A stretch of DNA of 64,000 bases, taken from positions 43,534 to 107,533 of the forward strand of contig QKYT01000061.1 of assembly GCA_003550305.1 (NCBI GenBank), read 5' to 3'. A model generated the notes under the pieces. It searched no databases, had not been told where the DNA came from, and saw only the letters and a list, made by a program, of their open reading frames with translations. The position numbers and the translations under genes are program-made. Positions 1 through 11,974 of this stretch are shown here, piece after piece (the first letter of the stretch is position 1; each line of letters begins with the position of its first letter). The DNA comes from Glomus cerebriforme. Lineage: Eukaryota > Glomeromycota > Glomeromycetes > Glomerales > Glomeraceae.

Positions 1-340
1 ATAATGAACATTTATATTTCATCATATTTATTAATTAATCTTTTCATCATATTTCTTCTTAACAGACATAAAAATGATGAGAAAAAAAATCTAAATTATC
101 TCTATCATTTTTTATAGTCTAAGTCTAACATAAAAAATCAAGTTATTATAATGAATATTTATACTTCTCCATATTTTTAATTAACCTTTTTGCTATATTT
201 CTTCTTAACAGGCATGAAAATAATGAGAAAAAAAACTAAATCATCTCTATCATTTTTTATAGTCTAAGCCTAATATAAAAAATTAAGTTATTATAATAAA
301 TGTTGATACTTTACCATATATTAATTAATTATTATTTCTT
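1..340. repeat. Tandem repeat, about 146-bp unit
   Basis: Two complete units start at about 1 and 148 and a third starts at about 293; each begins like ATAATGAA and carries a TTTCTTCTTAACAG..CAT block followed by an A-rich run and TAGTCTAAG. The third unit is cut near position 356 by the retroelement that follows and resumes after 2756 (A-run then CTAAATCTCT). I see no coding sequence. The unit may extend left of the window. Confidence 0.75.
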
Positions 341-356
341 AATATAATATGAAATG

Positions 357-2741
357 GGAGCAACTCTTTCTGCTAATCCTTACATCCATTTTTCTGAAGA
401 AGGTTTGAAAAGAAAAGTTGCTCTTTTTGCTGTTTTGCACTAAGAAAACAGTTTTTTTAGTCTTAGGAAAAGTTACTCTATACTGCTGGAGTTAACTAGA
501 AAGGTTTATCGCTATTTTCAAAAAGGTATGATCAACAATCACAAGCCTTGCACAACTAAAAAAGCCAATATATTTTTTTCTTTAAGACTACTTTGTATAC
601 TTACTATTTAATACTGTAATCTTTTTTTCTTTTCAAAACCTATATATTGTGAGTTTACCTGCATAAATGTTTCAAAGTTATTACTCACATACTTAACATA
701 AATCTTCAATGTTTTTACAATGATCTTCTGCAATCTTCTGCAATCTTTTGTGATTTTTTATATTAAAGATTTGAAAAGACTTTTCAAATATTTATTACAA
801 TAAAATATTATATTTATTTATACTTAGTAATATATTAGAGTGCTGGAAATTTTATATAGTACTTGTTTTAATCATTAATTTTAAAATATTTAGCTTTAAC
901 ATATATAAACTAATTAAAAATGTAAAATATTGTATCAATAAATTAATTAGAATTTTTATTTATAGTGTATTATTTAGGATTTAAAATTATTTAATTATTT
1001 AATAAAAGATATTGGGTGGAATTGAATTAAAAAGAACAATTTTTTTTTATTTTTTTTGGTAAAATCATGTGATTCAAATAAAAATATGATTGGTCCTAAA
1101 CTAATATTACATGAAGATTGATACTTTTTTGGATTATTTTTGTTGATCAGCCAATTGCACCTTTTTGAAAATAGTGATAAAAAGTTTGGAATATAGTTTT
1201 CGGTATACCAAGTTCTCTATAAGTTAGATTTACGATAACTTTCAGTTACTTATGTCTTTCTTTAAGTTGTACCTTTTACATGCACAAGATGGATGAGTTG
1301 GACTTATGGCTACTTTTAGTAAAACTAGAAGCAGACCTAACACAGAGTTTTTGGAAGTTAAATACTTTTTGCAAAGTTGACGCATGGGCTTGGCATAGCA
1401 GAAAGAGGCTTTTCTGGCATTTAAGTTTGGTAGAAATTTCCTTTTTTTAAATTTAAATATTTATTTTTGTTGGTAAAAAGGTGGAAGAACATCAGGATTT
1501 TCAGGCTCGTGAAGACAAATTCTGAACTGGCTTTAGATTTTCCGTATATCTTTCGATAAATTTCTGGCTTTCTTGACACTAGATTTTTTGGTGTATTGGA
1601 GTGGTTCCTTTGACGAGAGGTGTAGGGGTACTGGAAATTTGGACTGACATCTGATCATCTGTTGATAATTAGTTTCCTTGTTATAACACATTTCTTAGTT
1701 TTTGTTTTACTGTAGTGATCCCTTAATTTTGCCCTTAAGATAATGTTATATTTTATTATTAAAAAAATTAATAAAAAGAATAAAAGGTGCAGAAGACATT
1801 GGGTGCAGTATCGGGTATGTTGTATAGGTAGAATTAATTTGGATATATGGGAATAAGGTTGTTATCTTTCATAAAAGGTATATCAAGGATCAAAATTCTT
1901 CAATAAGAACAAGCTAGATGGTTATAATACACAAGTATGGATTCACTCTTTGGTAAGCAGTCGATTCAATTCTCAGAAGAATATTTGGCAGTGCCATAAG
2001 GAATTGGCCTATTTCAGGGATACCTACTGGACTGGCTTGGGCTTTCTTTGACAAGGGTTCAATGAGATATAGTTGGTAAGGTATCTAGTGATGGCCTTTA
2101 GACGAGACAGTATAAGCAGTTGACTCAATTCATTTGGAGCATCTGTTAGGATAACTAAAGGTGTACTATGTTTGGTAAGAGTAAAAGAATAGAAATTAGT
2201 AGTAGGTTTTTTTTTCTTTTCTGTTTTTTTAGTCTTAGTATTTTAGATAATTTCTTCCTTTCTGGATGTTAGTACTAATAGCTAGCATCTATAATTCTTC
2301 TTTAATGTTTTGTATTAATTTGAAAACCCTAGTATATTGGGTGAGATATCCTTTGTTCTGAAGATTGGTACTAGCATCTGATCTTTATAAACTCATCAAT
2401 GTTTCGTGCTAGTTTGAAGACCCAGATAATTGAGGGGAGATTCAGGTGAACTGATCAAAAGATATTCTTCTTGAGGGAGATTCGGGAGGTCTGGTTGTAA
2501 GGTTTTAGCACTGGGATATGGGAGAGATTCAGAGCATATTAACTATCTAAGAAGGGCCTTGTTTCAGTTTCCACTCTAAGGACTCATATTACATAAGTGT
2601 GATGAGCGATGTTTTTCCAAGTTATGTTGAAAGATATATATATTCATGAGCTATGATACTTTATGTAACTATAAACTGCCTATATGCAATGATTTATAAT
2701 AAAGTTCTATGATTCATCTCATCTTCAAAAAAAAAAAAAAT
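357..2741 (+). mobile_element. Poly(A)-tailed retroelement, copy A
   Basis: Non-coding element of about 1.7 kb (after removing the MITE inside it) that ends in CTTC plus a 14-base A run. It is flanked by a perfect 15-bp target-site duplication, ATATAATATGAAATG, at 342-356 and 2742-2756. Related copies lie on the minus strand at 24772-26416 and 61576-63304; shared landmarks are the GTTAACT..AAGTTT block, the ACTGTAGTGATCCC block and the CTTC-A tail. A poly(A) tail with a long variable-length duplication is the signature of target-primed reverse transcription by LINE machinery. No long ORF is visible, so the element is probably non-autonomous (SINE-like or a 3' LINE derivative). The perfect duplication suggests this is the youngest of the three copies. 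Confidence 0.8.
508..1178. mobile_element. MITE with 20-bp TIRs inside retroelement copy A
   Basis: A 671-bp insertion with terminal inverted repeats ATCGCTATTTTCAAAAAGGT (508-527) and its near-perfect complement at 1159-1178 (19 of 20 match). Flanks are the 9-bp sequences GAAAGGTTT (499-507) and AAAAAGTTT (1179-1187), 7 of 9 identical. The related retroelement copy at 61576-63304 has no insert at the matching place and reads straight through, which confirms the boundaries. A 9-bp duplication is typical of Mutator-like elements; the superfamily is inferred from this alone. It carries no ORF. Confidence 0.75.
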
Positions 2742-2756
2742 ATATAATATGAAATG

Positions 2757-3547
2757 AAAAAAAACTAAATCTCTAAAAATTGATTAACTTTTCTATAATT
2801 CATTATTTCTTATATAGACATAACCATTAATTAAAATTCTTTTCTATATTCTATATAATATAAATTGATTGGAAAGAAAAAAAATTTTTATGGCATAAAG
2901 TGGCTTTTTTATACATGTTATATTAATAGACAAACTGGTTTTTTAACATTATAATTGAAACAAAAAATTGATATTATTATAGAGGGGTAATTGATAAGCA
3001 ATTTATTTATTTATTAAGAAATCCTGGATTAGAATCAATTTTATTCAAATATAACATTTATTTACAAGGTGGGTGAAATCGATTAGGATTGGTATTAGAG
3101 AATAAAACTAATTCCAAATCTAAATCTTATTAGATTAATTACTCTAAAATTTTTCCTAATTCGTCAACGCAGAAAAGAATATACATTGCAAGTGTTTTGA
3201 CGATCTTGAATACGGGAACTTCTATTTCATTTACATTTAAAAAAAATTGTACAACAAAGTACAAAATATACATAATAGGCAAAATCCATCACTTGTTTTT
3301 ATTCCCACGATAAATAAATAATCGTATAGAGGTTGTGACTATATAGAGGCTTTTTTTTATATACTGTAATCTTTATATGAGTTGGTTTTTTCGGTGTGAT
3401 TATATAGGGGAATTTTATATGATGTGATATGAGGTGTGACCATATAGAGGTCCGTATTAACTATATTTCACTGTGATCAAAAATTCAAAAAAAAAACAAA
3501 ACTTTATTTATTTATTAAAAATTTATATTCATTTACAATCGAGAAAG
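2757..3547. repeat. Gene-free stretch with decayed DNA-transposon end
   Basis: AT-rich DNA with no gene that I can see. At 3321-3473 the motif CCTCTATATRGTCACA (read on the minus strand) recurs about four times and the block ends in CACTG, so on the minus strand it starts CAGTG. The same motif recurs at 56622-56705 behind a CAGT terminus. This looks like the subterminal region of a pogo/Tc1-mariner-type element, but no matching second end was found. Confidence 0.4.
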
Positions 3548-4676
3548 TTAGGAGTTGACAACGGTTCCTCCATTTGGATGGAGAACTTGACCAGTCATGT
3601 AGCTTGAATCGCAGCTTGCAAGAAAAACATAGGATGGTGCGACTGCACGCGTATAATAATATAGTTAGTTAGTTAAAATAAATTAAAAATTATTAGTAAG
3701 ATTTTACCTTCAGATGGCTGCCCAGGTCTTTTCATCGGAACCTTTTGTCCGAATGTTTCCAATTTCTCGGATGGAAAAGAGGCGACAATAAGTGGAGTCC
3801 AAATTGGTCCGGGTGCTACGGCATTAACTCTAATTCCGCGTTCGACCAAATGCTGTGAAAGAGATCTGGTGAAAGAGACAATTGCTCCCTATTTGTCAAA
3901 CTATTAATACGATATTATGATATTTCATAATTTTAAACAAATATATGGAAGTATTACACTATACCTTTGTTGAAGAATAATCAAGCAAATTAGCAAATCC
4001 CTTGTACGCAGTAACAGAAGTCGTATTTATAATTGCACTTCCTTTCTTCATGTGTGGAACCGCGTGCTTTGCAAGATAAAACATGCCAAAAATGTTTGTC
4101 CTAAAAGTTCGCTCCAATTGGTCAGCAGATAAATTCTCAATACTATCTGCCAAGTGCTATATTATAGAAAAAAGATTTTATAAATATAATTGGTGAATCA
4201 AAATATTATGAAAAAAAAGATACCTGTTCAGAAGCATTGTTCACAAGAATGTCAATCCTTCCCCATTTATGAACAACTTGTTTTACAATTTCAATGGCGT
4301 TTTCTTCGTATCCAACATCCTTACATATAAGGAAAACTTCGGTTTTTGATTGTTTTTCAATCCTTTCTTTTGTCTCAAACGCATCTTTTTCTTCGCGGGG
4401 AAGATAAGTAATAGCGATTCCAGAAGCTCCTTCTAAAGCGAACAAACAAGCAACCGACCGTCCGATACCACTGTCTCCTCCGGTAATCAATGCAATCTTG
4501 TTTTCCAATTTACCAGCAGCACGATATTCTTCCAAATGATCATCCCCGCTCGGCAAGTGATGGACCAAAGGAGTTGGTTGCATTTCATGCGAAACTCCAG
4601 GTTGAGTCTGGGTTGGCTGCTTCGGGATTTTTGTAGCTTCGTTAATGGTTTGGGGTGTCTCTCCCTTAGAACACAT
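3548..4676 (-). CDS. SDR family oxidoreductase (YghA/glucose-ribitol dehydrogenase-like)
   Basis: NAD(P)-dependent short-chain dehydrogenase of the 'extended N-terminal tail' type known from bacterial YghA and plant or fungal glucose/ribitol dehydrogenase homologues. Four exons (4676-4224, 4156-3965, 3888-3708, 3642-3548) give about 306 residues. The cofactor glycine motif TGGDSGIG is at residues 65-72, the NNAS motif at about 146-149, and the catalytic Ser198, Tyr211 and Lys215 (YSSTK) are all present. The C-terminus carries the usual YMTGQVLHPNGG signature. The first ATG (4676) is followed by a Pro/Gln-rich tail, normal for this subgroup and without an obvious targeting signal, so the protein is probably cytosolic. 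The exact substrate cannot be told from sequence. It is transcribed away from the next gene, PRP39, which lies upstream on the same strand. Confidence 0.9.
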
Positions 4677-5960
4677 TTTTAATAATTTTGAAAAGAATTT
4701 GCACTTTTTCGACCGTCAACTTTTGTCGGTTTTATATTTTATCCCATATTTTCATTACGAAATTGTTATCCAATTTTTCATCATAGTGACAATATAACAT
4801 AAGGGATCAAATGATCCTCAAAAATTTAAGCGTACTAATCACAAATCCTTACCTTTTAGGAAAATATACATATTTAAAAGTTGATTTTATAATTGCGTGT
4901 TACTTTCATATTAGTGAAAACCGCCTAAATAAAACAAAAAAAATGATTTTATAATTGCGTTATTTTTACTTAATAATCATGAAGTAATTATTATACAAAT
5001 GAGATTGTGAACACGACAGATGCTACATTTAAAAATCAAATGTAATCGTTCAAAGTTTCTATTAAATGAGTATCCGTTATCCAGTTTAATTATAATGGAA
5101 ATTTTTACTATTTACACGTTATTATTGTTAATCCGTGTAATAATTATTCAGTTCGGCTGACAGTAAAAGAAATGTGACGCAGCATATAAGTTATTTAATT
5201 TATTATACGATAATGAATGTATGTTTACTAGAAAAGAGCATTCAGGGTTATTTTATATTAATTATAATTGATAGTATAAAATAAAATTTTTTTTTTAAAA
5301 AAAAAAAAAAATTTACAAGATAGAAAAGAAGTATGCTAATAAAAAGTTCCAGTAAATTAAAGGATTTTCTGATTCGTTTTTAATTATAGTCGTTCAAACT
5401 CAGTCACAACATTCACAGTCACGAGTGTTTGTAAAATTACATAAAAACCGACAAAAAAGCAAAAAAAAAACGAACAGAAATGATATTTGTATGAGGGGAA
5501 ACAACAAATAAAAGATGAACTAATAAAAGCAGCAAAAAAAATTCAAATATTAACAGAAACTTTGAACATACTATACCCCTGTCAGATTCGACAAAAATGG
5601 AACAAGAAAGAATACACATTCATTAACTTAATTCCATTCATTGTCATCCGATATTGTTTTAGCCTTGGTTTGAAAGCTAATCCTACGATTACCAAATGTC
5701 TGCTGTTATGCTGCTAAATGCACCATCGTGAAAAAAAGTCCAATAAAACACACGAGCATACCAAATCGTGACGGAAAATTACACAACGAGCAAAAAAAAA
5801 AAAAAATTAAAATCACAAAAAACTTTTTCGTCCCCACCAGTGTGGCACCAATTTTCCTAAATTAAACGTCTCGAAATTTTTGTTATTTGTTATCAGCATA
5901 GAAATAAATGAAAACACAAAACAAGCAACATAAAACGGGAAAGGTCGTCTCCTCTCAAAA
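4677..5960. other. Intergenic: SDR promoter and PRP39 3' flank
   Basis: About 1.3 kb between two minus-strand genes. It holds the upstream region of the SDR gene and the presumed 3' UTR of PRP39 (about 5400-5960). A T10-A15 homopolymer junction sits at 5287-5311. Short open frames at 5437-5717 on both strands are low-complexity and overlap each other, so I do not call them genes. Confidence 0.5.
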
Positions 5961-8900
5961 TTAATATCCTGTTGCGCTTGGTTGAGTATAATCCCATGTG
6001 CTAGTTGGAGCTTGAGTTGGAGTAGCGGAAGTGGCAGTGGCAACATCAGCGTTCGATTGAGGATATTGATACGGATATTGATAACTTGTCTGAAATTTAT
6101 TGTTACTGTATTAATGGTTACATTATTAAATGAAAGAAAATAAAATGGTAAGGAATAGAAATCTTATCTACCTGCTGAGCAGTAGCAGAAGCAGCGCTTA
6201 CAGCAGGGTAACCCGTATAACCTTGTGTGTTCCATTGATTTTGCGGATAATAAGGTGGTTGCGCAGCGTAGGAAGCTGCCGGAGATACCACTGGTGATAC
6301 TGCACCAGCTGCAGCTACAGCTGTAGGATCAACGACTCCATCAATACGTAACTGTTTAGAAGGTTTATCTTCAGCTTCTTCCGCACTACGTTTTTTTGAA
6401 TCAGCTGTAGCCCGAATAGGAATAGGACCATGTGTCTCTGCATCAATTTTATTATATATTGAAATTGTAGAACCACGCTCCATAAGAAAATCAAGATAAC
6501 TATTTTGAATATCTCGTATTGTTTCGGTTGGCAAAGTAGTAATATTGCGAATCATTTCAACCACATTTTTAACGTTTGTTTCAACTTCAGAATCTAAAAT
6601 AAAAATATCAATTTTCAATTAGTCATTTATAAAATATTTTTATAATTTTCTCAAATACAAACCGTTTTGAGATAACTCAAACTTGAACCAATTCCACCAA
6701 AAATATTTGCTATCTAAACTTTTCGTCGCATTTTGCTGGAAGATTTGACGTGCATCGTCTACTGAACCTTTATGCTTTAAAGGGAGAAAATTGATTGATT
6801 TATTTTATACAGTGATGTAATATAAAAGCTATGAATAAAATTTAACTTACATGCCATATCATTTTTGCATGTTGCACTAGAATATAAGATTTTGATTTCT
6901 CATCCAGTGTATCACTTTCAAGAGCTGATGTTAGAATATTTATGGGTTTAAGTAAATCATCAAGATCCCGACGACGCTCAAAGTGGGCATATTTCATTAT
7001 TGTTTCAACATGGCCAGGAGCTAATAATCAAATCCGATTCAAATTATGTCAAAAGGTATATTAAATGAATAAGACCAAATAATATTAAATACACACATGA
7101 TTCCATTATAGTTCTATATATGTTTCTAGCTCCCTCAATATTGCCTTGTTGTTCTTCAAGACAAGCATATGATAAACGAATGCTTGGACGACTATGTAAT
7201 ATATTATAAACATTAAATATTAGCAAAATCATTATATATTACTATAAACATTATTAAAATAAAGGAATAACTACCTGATGGGTATAAAGACAGAAATAGC
7301 CCGAAGGTATATGTTGCGCGCATCATCATACCTATTTTTGGAAATCATCCAATGCGCATATCTTTGCCAAAATTCTTCATATAATGCCTAATAATGGGAA
7401 CGGAATGGTTATAGATCCAGAGTACAATAGTGATAGATGATATTGTGATAGATGATATAAACTTACGCAAGCAACTAAACATCGTTCATATAACACTTGA
7501 ATTCTGGTATTATCTCCCTCACTTTCTTCAAAGTCAAGGTATCTTCTCCAATTAGTTAGCTGAGGAATATCCATTTCCTTAACATGAAAGTAAGGTCTTT
7601 TAATCTAAAGAAATATCAAAGAAAATGGTATAAATGTATAAGCACCCTTGCAAAATATATGATATTATTTTTTATATTAAAAAGGTTTATTAAACATAAG
7701 TTTACCTCTTGCTCAAACACCCAACGTTTATTGACTTCATTATGTGTTTTAGTATAATTATCCACGTAGAGATTATATACACGTGTTCGAATCTCATTCT
7801 GGATTTGTTCCTCTGTCTGAATTAAATGTAAAAACGTTTTATATAAATTTCTAAATTCTGTTGAAAAATTCTAAATATAAGTTATATGTCAACCTTTTCT
7901 GTGGGAGGAGGTTGTTCACCTTCCGTTCCTTCAGTTGGAGGTGGAGGTGTCGCTTTTACTTCCTCCTCGTATTCTTCATATTGTTCAGGTGATAATAATT
8001 CAGCAATTGGCCGTGTACTGAGCAAGTTATTGAAGCTTTTTTCGGAAGAAATTATCATTTTAAGGATAAAATAATGAACAATACATATAATAAATTATTA
8101 AAAAAAACAAAAACTTACTCTTCAAAAAACCTAGCATACTGGTGGATCGGAATACGAATGATCCTATCCAGTATTTTCATAACACGGATGTGATCTTGCA
8201 TAGATTTCTCAAATTCAACATATTTATCCCAAAATAAGTGGGAAAGGAAATCTAATCCTACATTAGCAGCACCGCGTTCAAATAAACTATTAAATAGATA
8301 AACAGTGATGATATATTTAGTTGTTGATACCTCGTAATAACATATAATAAAGGAAAACGTATTTATCAAAAGAAAGCGACTAAAACTCAAAGCTATAACT
8401 TAGATTACAATTAGATCAGATCCTGTAATATTTATGATTAAGGATTATAATGGATATAAATTCTCCGTCGGATGTCTTTGAGTCATCACCTGGCAAGTTT
8501 CTAACACCTTTACGATTCCTCATTCATCTTATTGCTGTTATTCAATCAAATAAAAATCGCTGATAACAAAAATATCATAAACAACAAAAGTAATGTCAAA
8601 TAACCAATTCACTTCGTCTTTACTGTTATCCTGATTGAATTATAGTGAGATATTTCTGTCTTACTTTTGAAACATAAAGTAATATATAACCATCCATAAA
8701 GGATGCAAAACGGCAAAAAAAAAAAAACAAAAAAGACAATACAGAATGACAAAACTATTGAATTATCAGCATAAAGCATGAACCTACCCTCTTATGGCCT
8801 CTAAATCATCCGGATAATGTTCGATTTTAAAACCACAATACTGCGTCCAAAGATCAACTGAATTTGCTATAGCAGCGACACCACGTTCATAAATCTATTA

Positions 8901-9631
8901 AAAAAGATTTTTTATTATAAATTAACTAAATCAAATATATATCTATTTAAGAAAATAGAACAATTTAATTCACCTTTTCAGCTTCAGTTGGACCCTGTAT
9001 AGTAAGTTCAAAATCTGCATATTTCTTCCAATAGCCAAAACATAGAGGAAATTTGGCCAAAAATTGATCAAATACTTCACGCATATTAGTGATATTCTCT
9101 GGTGGTGATTTTGATGTTAAACCACCTTCTGCACTTTCGGCAACTCTAATCAAATACTCCCATGATGCAAAATCCTAGATAAAGGTATTTGAATAAACAA
9201 ATCGATCAAATATAAATCTTTCGATAAAATGAATTAATTACATCTGGGTTAGCCTTGACGATTTCCCAATAGCGTTCCAAGTCTGATTTTTGTGAAGTTG
9301 GTTCAGTAGTCGTTGTATCTTCCTCAACACCATTTGTTTGAGCTAGATTAATAGATCAAATTGTAAAAATCAATTAGTCTTTAATGTTACATTATCTTTA
9401 TATACTGATTTATTCAGAACTTTTTTTTTCAAAATGAAGCGTCGTAAAATAAAAGTACAAAATATTTTAAGCTACTATAGAGGAATTTCTTTCCTCCAGC
9501 CTGTTGAATGCGTTTTGAATTTATCCTATAACTAATTGCCCACCATAGTTTAGAAAAACCATACCAAGAGTTGGATCCGTAGCATATTGTGCATATTGCG
9601 TTGCTGCTGTTGGTTCTTCGTAAAGTGGCAT
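5961..9631 (-). CDS. PRP39: Pre-mRNA-processing factor 39 (U1 snRNP, HAT repeats)
   Basis: Component or partner of the U1 snRNP that helps 5' splice-site recognition in the nucleus. The gene has about a dozen exons. It starts with [20 protein letters not shown] (ATG at 9631) and ends with a low-complexity Gln/Tyr/Pro-rich tail stopping at 5961. Between these lies a series of half-a-TPR (HAT) repeats: paired W..Y..FE blocks such as [17 protein letters not shown] (about 9000-9110), [16 protein letters not shown] (about 8810-8870), [19 protein letters not shown] (about 8180-8240) and [14 protein letters not shown] (about 7510-7560). These match Prp39 better than Prp6 or CstF77, because spacing and the IYERG/LFERG starts follow the Prp39 pattern. 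One intron, about 8288-8786, is near 500 bp while the others are 60-120 bp. Confidence 0.88.
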
Positions 9632-9919
9632 TATTATCTTTAATTCAAGTGTTCAAAGTAATGAACTAATTTCAGTCTTGGGAATCTGAATAATATTACA
9701 TAACAATCATGTGATTCGTTTCCTTTATTTGCCTATTCATGCGTTGTAATACAAGTTCAAAAATTTAAAAATGTATATTCCTTTTTTGGTCAGATTTTCT
9801 TGTTTAATACATTTGTACGTAAATATAATGTTGCGCAAGATATCCAAAGAAAATTTAATTTTTTTTTTAAAAAAACATCGAGAAATTTTTGACGGTGTTT
9901 GCACTATATATTTATTAAT

Positions 9920-11727
9920 TTATTCTTCTTTATGATGTTCTGGCTTGTGACTTGTCTCATAATCTACATGTACGAATGCTCTTTCAACATTTATTAGTTT
10001 CTCTAATTTTATTTGAAGACTTTCACCGATGTCATGACTCTCCCAAAGTGGAGTTTCACGATCCATAACGATATCAACTTCTACGAAAAAGTTATTACCA
10101 GCATGGTAAGCTTTGCAAGTATCAACTTGAAGAACTTTTGGATGATGTGTTAATGCTATCGTTAAAAAACAAGCTGAGGTTAGAATGATTGAAAGTTCTT
10201 ATATGAAATTCAATTTGGAAAAGTAAAAATATTATAATTTTTTGTTATATATTCTCACCAATATAAGTTACACGGTTTAAAAATCCAGAATCTGCACTTT
10301 TACCAACAATTAACTGAATTTGTTCTAAAGAACCAAAAAAAGAAAGATATTACTATTTAACTTTAAATTAATGAGACAAATTCAACCGAAATAATAAAAT
10401 GATAATTGCCATAAGCGGTGGTTATCCAACTCCTGAGAATAAACAATGCCACAATAATAGCACCAACAGGATCCATCCACGGTTTTACTCGTTTAGATAA
10501 TAATGACATAGTCAAACCAATTGAATTGATAAATAAATCATTTCGATGGTCCTGAGCAAGAATTCGAGCACTTGGAAATTGGCGTTGAGAAAAACAATAA
10601 AGGAAAAGTAAAAATTTTGCGCCTACACAATTGTTAGAAAGAATGCTGAGTTCAAATACGAACACTGAATATGAAAATATAGTTATCAATATGTACCTAG
10701 CGCAGAACCAACACATATAACAGCTAACGGATGAACGTCTACTGGTTTTTCATTTCCAACAATGTTTTTAATAGCTTCTATCTGTTATAAGGTAAATTAA
10801 TATGACATCAACCGATATACACACTAAATCATTTGATTTTTCAAAAGTATTGAAGCACATTTTATATTCGGGCAACATTTGTAGAATATTGAATATTCTA
10901 ATTACTTACTATTAATTCAATGGAAACAGTACACATGAGTGAGGAAAATACAATTATTCCAGCAGTTTCCATTCGCGATTTGCCCTAAAAATAATAAAAA
11001 TAAATCACTTATTTAAAAATATTATCATAATTACGTAAAATTCGCTTACCGTTGGATATCGTAAAATATTTTTAGCATTGGCCGCTCTACCAGCAAACAA
11101 CAAAATGCTATTTGACAATATATCCATAAAAGAATCGGCCATGGTTGCAAATAATGAGAGTGAACCTGAGGAAATAGCAGCATATAATTGAAGTCCAAAT
11201 AAAATTATATTTACTGCCATTGAACCGCGGACAGCAATTTTAAGCTTTTTAAGTGCAGTGAAAGTCAACGTAAATTATATAATTGAATTATAAACTAAAA
11301 TAAAAAAGATATATAAATTTACTCTTAATAAGTTAGCCGACAAATCTTCGGAAGTTGGTCTCTTATCTATTGGTTCTAGATAATTATCAATAATTTTGTT
11401 TTGATCCCTATAGAAATTTCGAACTTTTTTGGGATTCTGTCGAATTTCTTCCTCAGATTTTCGTCTTGGAGCCAAGTCTAAAGGGTCACGCGCAGTAAAA
11501 TAGCCTGCAACATATGGGAGTTGTGTGGTAGGTGTCGTAGGTTCTGAGGAAGAAGTGGGGCCAGCAACATTACGAAGGGATATATTTGATTCAGAACCGT
11601 GTAATGCGGTAGTTTGTGCTAAAGTATTAGATTCAAGAACAGGTGTTTGTGTTCTTCTAGGAGTACTTGTATCGTAAGTGGATTCAAGTGTAGCAGATAA
11701 AGCAGGAGAAACAAAAAAGTTATCCAT
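9920..11727 (-). CDS. Cation diffusion facilitator (CDF) transporter, Mn-type motifs
   Basis: Membrane metal/proton antiporter of the CDF (SLC30/MTP) family, about 425 residues in seven exons. The start is the ATG at 11727. A cytosolic N-terminal tail of about 135 residues, rich in Ser and Thr, precedes the first membrane segment (LKIAVRGSMAVNIILFGLQL, about 11180-11230). TM2 contains MADSFMDILSN and TM5 contains QDHRNDLFINS, so both metal-site motifs are DxxxD. In the family this pair marks the manganese (or Fe/Mn) group, while zinc carriers usually have HxxxD. The C-terminal cytosolic ferredoxin-like domain is complete and ends ETSHKPEHHKEE. The exported metal is inferred; the likely role is Mn sequestration in a vacuole or secretory compartment. 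Its start lies 247 bp from the divergent gene at 11975. Confidence 0.88.
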
Positions 11728-11974
11728 CAGGATCAAACTTGTAGATCAATACATTTTTGAAAGCCTTTATATATTTATTTACCTTATGACCTTATCAATA
11801 ATCGGATCTCAAACACTTCCGTAGAACCTAAAAGTTAATTTTTAATAGATACTGTAATACTGTACAGATCCAGGGTTTTGGAACTGATCGACGATCGGAA
11901 AATATAAATTAATTTAATAAACATCCCGATTGGCCGATTGGGCTAATTTTTATAGATGATTCTTCATTTCTCAA
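11728..11974. promoter_or_regulatory. Shared promoter region with paired CCAAT boxes
   Basis: This is the space between the divergent CDF and TPR-like genes. Two inverted CCAAT boxes (GATTGG at 11928-11933 and 11936-11941) lie 35-45 bp upstream of the + strand ATG, inside the near-repeat CCGATTGGCCGATTGG. CCAAT boxes bind the HAP/NF-Y complex in fungi. Use by either gene is inferred. Confidence 0.4.

Noticed and set aside
5437..5717. Overlapping open frames on both strands downstream of PRP39
   Set aside because: Low-complexity, mutually antisense and inside the probable PRP39 3' UTR; no recognisable domain.
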